Of a stretch of 64,000 bases of DNA, positions 58,472 through 64,000 are shown in pieces. Within the stretch, counting starts at the first letter, position 1, and the number at the start of each line of letters is the position of its first letter. This DNA comes from Roseiarcus sp963842835 (GTDB taxonomy: Bacteria > Pseudomonadota > Alphaproteobacteria > Rhizobiales > Beijerinckiaceae), in the NCBI GenBank assembly GCA_963842835.1, contig CAWJIB010000010.1, positions 1-64,000 on the forward strand. Direction: 5' to 3'. The position numbers and the translations under genes were made by a program. The notes under the pieces were generated by a model. It had not been told where the DNA came from, ran no database searches, and saw only the letters and a program-made list of their open reading frames with translations.

Positions 58472-61400
58472 ATGGCGGGCGAAAGGATCCTCAATCTTTT
58501 CGTCTCCTCGCCCGGCGACGTGCAGAGCGAACGCGAGCGCGTCGATTTCGTCGTCGAGCGGCTCAACGCCGAATTCGCGGGGCGCGCGCGGATCCGCACA
58601 ATCCGCTGGGAGACGCGCTACTATTCCTCGCACGAGACCTTTCAGACCCAAATCCCCGAGGCGGCGGCCTGCGATCTCGTCGTCGCGATCTTCGGCGCGC
58701 GGCTCGGCTCGCCGCTGCCGGCGCGTTTTCCCCCCATGCCAACCGGCGAGCCCTACCCCAGCGGCACGGCCTACGAGGTCCTGAGCGCGATCGAGGCGCG
58801 CCGCGAGGGCCATGGCGTTCCCGACATCTATGTCTTTCGTCGGCCGCGCGCGCCGCTCGTCGCTCTGGACGCGAGCGATCGCGCCGAGATCGAAGCGCAG
58901 TGGCGCCGGCTGACCGAATTTTTCGAAAAATGGTTCCGCAATCGCTCCGGCGAATTCCTCGCCGCATTCCAGGAATTCTCGACCACCGACGAATTCGCCG
59001 AGAAGGTCGAGGATTGCTTGCGCCAGTGGCTGGCGCGGCGCGGCTTCGCCGCCAAGGGGGCGGTCTGGGATCGCGCGCGCCTGGGCTCGCCGTTTCCGGG
59101 GCTCGCGGCCTTCGATGAAACCCGCCAGAGCGTATTCTTCGGCCGCGGCCTCGTCGTCGATCAGGCGATCCGCCGCCTGCGCGAAGTCGAAGCGCCGCCC
59201 GGCGACGCCCGTCGCGCGCCCTTTCTGCTCCTGATTGGCGCGAGCGGATCGGGCAAGTCGTCGCTGCTGCGCGCCGGGCTCGGCCCGCGCATCGTCCTGC
59301 CCGGCGTGTTCCCTGAAATCGACCTCTGGCGCCGCGCGCTCGCGGTTCCCGGCGCCGACCCGTTCGCCTCGCTCGCCGAGAGCCTCGTCGCCCCCGAGGC
59401 GCTCGGGCCGGAACTGGCGCAAGGGCCGTTTCGCGCGAAGGAATTGCTCGCCAAGCAATTGGCGGGCGACCCCGACGCCGCCATCGCGCCATTGCGCGAC
59501 GCGCTCGACAGAGCGGCGGCGGCGCGCCAAGCCGACCAGAAATTCGAGGCGCCGCGTCCCGCGCGCCTGCTCATCGGAATCGATCAGGCCGAACGGCTGC
59601 TGAGCGAGACCGAGGCGGGGCTCGCCCAGCGCTTTTGCGCGCTTCTTTCGGCCCTCGCGCGCCATCGCCTGGCGACCGTCGTCATGGCGCTGCGCAGCGA
59701 CGCCTACGCGCGTTTCCAGGCGATCGAATCGCTGGTCGCCCTGCGCGACGCCGGCGCGACGCTCGATCTCTTGCCGCCGACGCCAAGCGAGCTCGAGGAC
59801 ATGACGACGCGGCCCGTCGCCTTGTGCGATCCGCCGCTCAGCTTCGAGCAGAAGGACGGCCGCTCGCTCGCAGCCCAGCTCGTCGCCGACGCGCGCGGCG
59901 GCGACGCCTTGCCGCTGCTGCAAATGACCCTTTCGCGCCTCAGCGTGGCGGAAGCGGCGCGCGGCGACGGCGTGCTGCGCTTCGCCGATTATCACGGGAT
60001 GGACGAGGCGGTGACGGAAACCGCCAACGAGGCGCTCGCCGGCCTCGAATCTTCTGCGCGCGGCCAATTGCCGGACCTGATCGCGGGGCTGGTGCGCGAC
60101 GTTGCCGCCGATCCGTTGACCGGCGCGCCGACCCCCGTGATCGGCGCGCTCGATCGCGCCCGGTTCGAGGCGGGACGCCCCGAGCGCAGGGCGCTCGTCG
60201 AGGCCTTCGTCGCCAAGCGCCTGCTCACCGCCGAGGGCGACGCCGCGAGCCAGCGCGTTCGCCCGACGCACGAGGCGCTGCTGCGCATCTGGCCCGAGGC
60301 CGTGGCGATCATCGCCGAGGCCGCGCACCTCATTCGCGTGCGCCACGCGCTGGAGCCGATCGCGCGCGAATGGGCCGAGGCGCCGAGCGAAGACAAGGCG
60401 CGCCATCTCGATATTTCCCCCGCCCTGCTCGAGGGCGCGGAGCGCTACGTCGCGCGCTACGGCGCAGAAGCCTCCCAGGCGACGCGCGACTTCGTCGCCG
60501 CGGCGAGCGCAGCCGCTGAGGCCCGGCGCGACCGTGAACGCAAAGAGCAAGAGCGCCGCCTCGCCGACGCCCAGGCGATCGCCGCCGCCAACCAACGCAT
60601 CGCCAGGCGCACCGGGATCGGCCTCCTCGCCGCGCTGGCGCTGGCGGGGCTGGCGGGCTGGCAGTGGATCGCGGCCGACGCGGCGAAGAAGGACGCCCAG
60701 GCGCAACGCGACCGGGCGGAACACAGCCTCGCTCTGGCGACCGAAACCGCCGACGGCCTGGTGTTCGATCTCGCGCAAAAATTCCGCGGCGTCACGGGCA
60801 TGCCCAAGACGGTCGTCATGGACATCCTTCAGCGCGCGCGGGGCTTGCAAGAGCAGTTGCTCAAAGGCGGCGAGTCGACGCCGAAACTACAATCGAACCA
60901 CGCCGGCGCGCTCGGCGAAACCGCCGTCACCATGCTCGCGCTCGGCGATGCGAACGGCGCGCTCGCGCTCGCCCGCCAATCGCGCGACATCTACGCGCAG
61001 GTTCTCGCCGGCGCCCCGGACGACATCCGCTATATTCACGACCTCGCGCTCACCGACCGGACGATCGGCGACATCTTGCGCCGTCAAGGCGATCTCGCCG
61101 GCGCGCTGGCCGCCTACCAGCAGGCCCAGGCGACGATCGATCAGGCGCCGGCCAAGGCCAAGAGCGATCCCCAGATTCTCGGCGACCAAGCCGAGGTTTT
61201 CGAAGGCCTCGGGGAAGTCGAAATCGCCCGCGGCGATCTAGCGGCGGCGCTCAAGTCGTTCCGCCGGGATCTCGCGATCGCCAAGCCCCTGGCGGACGGC
61301 GATCCCAAGAGCGTCGAGCGACGCAACGGCCTAGCCGTCGCGCAACGCCATGTCGGCGACGTGCTGCTGAAGCAGAAGGATCTCGACGGCGCGGCCGCGG

Positions 61401-63385
61401 CCTTCGACGCAGCGAGCGTCGTCGCCGAGGGGTTGGCGCGCGAGAATCCCGACGACACCACGCTGCAGCGCGACTTTTCCGTGAGCAAGGAACGACTGGG
61501 CGAAACGCTGACCGTCAAGCGCGACTTCGCGGGCGCGCTCAAGGCTTTCGAAGACGGCCAGGCGATGGCGCTCGCCATGGCGACTAAGGATCCCTCCAAC
61601 CTCGACTGGCAATATGACCTCGCCATCGGCGATGACGAGATCGGCGAAGCGAAGATGGCGCTCGGCGACGTCGCCGGCGCGATTGCCGTCTATCGCGACG
61701 CGGTCCGCATCGACAAGGCGCTGACGACGCGCGACTCTACCAACGTGCAATGGCGGACGCACTATTGGAGCGCTTTGAACACGCTCGGCGACGCGCTGGC
61801 GAAACACGGCGAGCCAGCCGCCGCGCTCGACTCCTACCGAGAAGGCCTGACGGTCGCCAAGGCGGCCGTCGATCGCAATCCCACCGACACGGATTGGCGT
61901 CGCGACGTCGTCTACTCCGACAACAAGATCGGCGACACACTCCTTGCCCGGCAGGATAACGACGGCGCGCTCGCCGCCTATCGCGACGGGCTCGCCGGAG
62001 CGCGCGCGCTTGCCGCCGAACATCCGGATACGACCGATATCGAGAGCGATCTCGATGTGAGCCTGACCAAGATCGCCGGCGTCCTGACTATGACCCCCGA
62101 TTTCGCCGGCGCGCTCGCCAACTATCGCGAAGCGGAAGCGATCGAACGGCGCTTGATCGCCGCCGATCCGAAAGGCGCGCTACGACGCGGTGAATTGTCC
62201 GTCGTGCTCGTCAGCATCGGCCATCTTCTGTTGCAACAAGGCGGCGACGACGACGCACTGGCCGCGTTTCGCGAAAGCGCGGCATTGACGAAGGCGCTCG
62301 GCGAAGAAGAGCCCGCCAACCCGCTCTGGCCACGCGAGGAATCGGGCGCCCTCGAACGCGCCGGCGACGCGCTGCGCCACAAGGGCGACTCCCAGGGAGC
62401 GATCGACGCCTATCGGCAGAGTCTCGCCATCGATCAGCGCCTGCTGCAGGCGAACCCGTCCGTCAGGGCTTTGCGCGCCGACGCCGCGTTCAAGCAGGAG
62501 ACGATAGGGGACGCTCTGCGACAGCAAGCCGATCTCGTCGGCGCGCTGGCCGCTTTTCGTACGGCGATGGCGTTGCGCAAGGGACTGGCTGACGAGGCGC
62601 CGGACGATCGGCTGGATCGACAAACGCAAATGATCGACAACAACCGAATCGCCAATGCTTTGGCCGCCCAAGGCGACAGCGCGGGCGCGCTCGCGACGTT
62701 TCGCGAGAGTTTGCAGATCGCCCGTGCGTTGAACGCGCGCGCAGACGCCGACGCCGACAGTCGCCACGATTTGGCGATTTCGCTCAACGGCGTCGGCTGG
62801 ATGCTCACACGAAGCAAAGACCCGGCGGGGGCGGCGCAGGCGTTCGCGGAAGCCCTGCCGCTTGTGCGCGCTTTGGTTCAAGGCGAGCCGTCGCGCGCGC
62901 AATATCAACGCGAGCTCTGGCTCGTCGCCACGAACCTCGGCGACGCCAAATTGGCCCCAGACGATCGCGCCGGCGCGCTCGCGGCCTATGAGAGCGGACG
63001 CGACGCCGCGGCCGCGCTTGTCGCGCTCGACAAAGCCGACGCGACTTTCGCCAGCGCCCTGCATACCAGCGTCGACAAGATCGGCTTTGCCGCCAACGCC
63101 ATGCTGATCGCCGGCGAATTCCAAGCCGCGCTCGCCGCGCTTGATTACGCAACGCCGACGGCCCCCGACCAGAACTGGCTCGATCTTGTTCGCGCCGCCT
63201 GTCTGATGCTGCTTGACCGGCCGGACGAAGCGCGCGCGCTCTATCTGAAGCACCGCGGGGAGACCTCGCTCGGCGGCAAGCCTTGGGAGACCGTGGCGAC
63301 AACGGGCTTCGCGCAAATGCGCGCGCGCGGAATCTCCCGTCCGCTGATGAACGAGATCGAAGCGCTGTTCGCCGCGCCGAAATGA
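58472..63385 (+). CDS. DUF4062-STAND NTPase with transmembrane helix and TPR array
   Basis: A 1637-residue protein. Residues about 6-130 are a DUF4062 domain (NLFVSSPGDVQSERERVDFV, then AYEVLSAIEARREG). An FPGLAAFDE linker leads to a STAND/NACHT-like NTPase with Walker A GASGSGKSS (256-264) and Walker B LLIGIDQAERL (D371), followed by winged-helix-like helices ending RVRPTHEALLRIWPEAV. A single transmembrane helix (GIGLLAALALAGLAGWQWIA, about 715-735) precedes some 11-12 TPR-like repeats of about 50 residues with the theme IGDxLxxxGDxxGALAAYR. This is the layout of oligomerising immune-type or signalling sensors: N-terminal effector/adaptor, NTPase switch, C-terminal ligand sensor. It starts 86 bases after glgX-malQ and ends 31 bases before a serine protease gene. 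Composition matches neighbours, giving no sign of recent transfer. The specific role is unknown. Confidence 0.85.
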   Translation: MAGERILNLFVSSPGDVQSERERVDFVVERLNAEFAGRARIRTIRWETRYYSSHETFQTQIPEAAACDLVVAIFGARLGSPLPARFPPMPTGEPYPSGTAYEVLSAIEARREGHGVPDIYVFRRPRAPLVALDASDRAEIEAQWRRLTEFFEKWFRNRSGEFLAAFQEFSTTDEFAEKVEDCLRQWLARRGFAAKGAVWDRARLGSPFPGLAAFDETRQSVFFGRGLVVDQAIRRLREVEAPPGDARRAPFLLLIGASGSGKSSLLRAGLGPRIVLPGVFPEIDLWRRALAVPGADPFASLAESLVAPEALGPELAQGPFRAKELLAKQLAGDPDAAIAPLRDALDRAAAARQADQKFEAPRPARLLIGIDQAERLLSETEAGLAQRFCALLSALARHRLATVVMALRSDAYARFQAIESLVALRDAGATLDLLPPTPSELEDMTTRPVALCDPPLSFEQKDGRSLAAQLVADARGGDALPLLQMTLSRLSVAEAARGDGVLRFADYHGMDEAVTETANEALAGLESSARGQLPDLIAGLVRDVAADPLTGAPTPVIGALDRARFEAGRPERRALVEAFVAKRLLTAEGDAASQRVRPTHEALLRIWPEAVAIIAEAAHLIRVRHALEPIAREWAEAPSEDKARHLDISPALLEGAERYVARYGAEASQATRDFVAAASAAAEARRDRERKEQERRLADAQAIAAANQRIARRTGIGLLAALALAGLAGWQWIAADAAKKDAQAQRDRAEHSLALATETADGLVFDLAQKFRGVTGMPKTVVMDILQRARGLQEQLLKGGESTPKLQSNHAGALGETAVTMLALGDANGALALARQSRDIYAQVLAGAPDDIRYIHDLALTDRTIGDILRRQGDLAGALAAYQQAQATIDQAPAKAKSDPQILGDQAEVFEGLGEVEIARGDLAAALKSFRRDLAIAKPLADGDPKSVERRNGLAVAQRHVGDVLLKQKDLDGAAAAFDAASVVAEGLARENPDDTTLQRDFSVSKERLGETLTVKRDFAGALKAFEDGQAMALAMATKDPSNLDWQYDLAIGDDEIGEAKMALGDVAGAIAVYRDAVRIDKALTTRDSTNVQWRTHYWSALNTLGDALAKHGEPAAALDSYREGLTVAKAAVDRNPTDTDWRRDVVYSDNKIGDTLLARQDNDGALAAYRDGLAGARALAAEHPDTTDIESDLDVSLTKIAGVLTMTPDFAGALANYREAEAIERRLIAADPKGALRRGELSVVLVSIGHLLLQQGGDDDALAAFRESAALTKALGEEEPANPLWPREESGALERAGDALRHKGDSQGAIDAYRQSLAIDQRLLQANPSVRALRADAAFKQETIGDALRQQADLVGALAAFRTAMALRKGLADEAPDDRLDRQTQMIDNNRIANALAAQGDSAGALATFRESLQIARALNARADADADSRHDLAISLNGVGWMLTRSKDPAGAAQAFAEALPLVRALVQGEPSRAQYQRELWLVATNLGDAKLAPDDRAGALAAYESGRDAAAALVALDKADATFASALHTSVDKIGFAANAMLIAGEFQAALAALDYATPTAPDQNWLDLVRAACLMLLDRPDEARALYLKHRGETSLGGKPWETVATTGFAQMRARGISRPLMNEIEALFAAPK

Positions 63386-63416
63386 CCGCCTTGCCGCGGG
63401 GCGCGCGCCCTCCCAT

Positions 63417-64000
63417 ATGCGACGCATGTTCGGCTCCATCCCCTCCCCCGAAATTGTCTACGCAATCGACGGCGACGGCGCCTCGAGCGGCCCCGGCCTG
63501 CCGTCGGCGGCATCCGACGGCGCCGCGCTCGACGCCTATTCGCGCGTCGTCACAGAAGTCGTCGATCGCGTCGGGCCGAGCGTCGTGCGCATCGACCTTC
63601 GCCGCGGGGGCAAAGCAGCGGGCTCGGGCTCGGGCGTCATCATCTCGCCCGACGGCCTCGCTCTGACCAACAGCCACGTCGTGCAAGGCGCCCGCAGCGT
63701 CGCGCTGACGACGCTGGAGGGGCGCGAATTCCAGGCGCGCGTGCTCGGCGACGATCCCGACACCGATCTGGCGCTGCTGCGCGTCGATGAAAACGTTACG
63801 CTGCCGGCGGCGCGGCTCGGCGACAGCGCGCATCTCAAGCGCGGCCAGATCGCCATCGCCATCGGCAATCCCTTAGGGTTCGACGCGACGGTGACGGCGG
63901 GCGTCGTCTCGGCGCTCGGCCGGTCGCTGCAATCGCGCACCGGCCGCATGATCGAGGACGTCGTCCAGACCGACGCGGCGTTGAACCCCGGCAATTCCGG
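63417..64000 (+). CDS. Deg/HtrA-like S1C serine protease, partial at window edge
   Basis: The first 194 residues of a trypsin-like protease. All three catalytic residues are visible: H87 in LALTNSHVVQGA, D117 in DDPDTDLALLRV and S194 in NPGNS at the last complete codon of the window. Flanking motifs such as GSGSGVIISPDG and IAIGNPLGFDATVTAGVVSA match the DegQ/HhoA family. The N-terminus has neither a signal peptide nor a membrane helix, so it appears cytosolic, unlike classical periplasmic Deg proteases. Whether PDZ domains follow cannot be seen. The gap to the preceding STAND gene is only 31 bases and suggests co-transcription. ATG at 63417 or 63426 are both possible. Confidence 0.88.
   Translation, partial: MRRMFGSIPSPEIVYAIDGDGASSGPGLPSAASDGAALDAYSRVVTEVVDRVGPSVVRIDLRRGGKAAGSGSGVIISPDGLALTNSHVVQGARSVALTTLEGREFQARVLGDDPDTDLALLRVDENVTLPAARLGDSAHLKRGQIAIAIGNPLGFDATVTAGVVSALGRSLQSRTGRMIEDVVQTDAALNPGNS

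Noticed and set aside
58382..60850. 822-residue antisense open frame opposite the STAND gene.
   Set aside because: It is Arg/Ala/Gly-rich with no domain, typical of antisense frames in GC-rich coding sequence; the plus-strand protein has clear motifs.

Overview
The window is a GC-rich, gene-dense chromosomal segment of an alphaproteobacterium, most likely Hyphomicrobiales (Rhizobiales). The taxonomic call rests on divK-pleD, a DUF3572 gene coupled to a dinB with an N-terminal zinc-finger-like extension, an EipB/DUF1849 envelope gene, the dgt-argS-SPOR-nagZ block, and scpA-scpB. The species cannot be named from sequence alone. I saw no rRNA, tRNA, CRISPR array or insertion sequence.

0.2-16.6 kb is an accessory catabolic region, nearly all on the minus strand. 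A 3-hydroxyisobutyrate-type dehydrogenase is followed by a complete dipeptide-family ABC transporter (binding protein, two permeases, fused double ATPase), an old-yellow-enzyme/N-methylproline-demethylase-like flavoprotein, a DMSP-lyase-family cupin and an Ldh2-family oxidoreductase. A divergent LysR regulator sits at the head, with two repeated operator-like sites between it and the dehydrogenase. A second minus-strand group encodes an enolase-superfamily enzyme, a non-pyrrolysine MttB-like methyltransferase and an ATP-grasp ligase. Together they suggest import and stepwise demethylation or cleavage of an osmolyte-type betaine or sulfonium compound; the substrate is inferred.

17.1-45 kb is mostly housekeeping: guaC, a vapBC-type toxin-antitoxin pair, rlmN, hflKC, a TerC-family membrane protein, a GNAT enzyme, a cache-GGDEF-EAL protein, scpAB, eipB, dinB, divK-pleD, nagZ, SPOR protein, argS, dgt, an ErpA-type protein, a MarR-MFS pair sharing an operator sequence, parC, and sarcosine oxidase soxB-soxD without soxA or soxG. 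A truncated class III nucleotide cyclase remnant lies against the end of pleD.

45.5-58.4 kb holds mtnA and, divergently, a glycogen operon glgP-glgB-glgC-glgA-glgX::malQ, whose last gene fuses the debranching enzyme to 4-alpha-glucanotransferase. Downstream on the same strand is a 1637-residue DUF4062-STAND NTPase-TM-TPR protein and, 31 bases later, a cytosolic-looking Deg/S1C serine protease that runs off the window. This pair is the best candidate for an undescribed signalling or defence module.

From the left edge to about 28.2 kb many conserved genes carry frameshifts, mostly apparent single-base insertions, while 28.3-64 kb is essentially free of them. This looks like lower consensus quality in the left part, not biology, so those genes are annotated as full-length loci with noted frameshifts.
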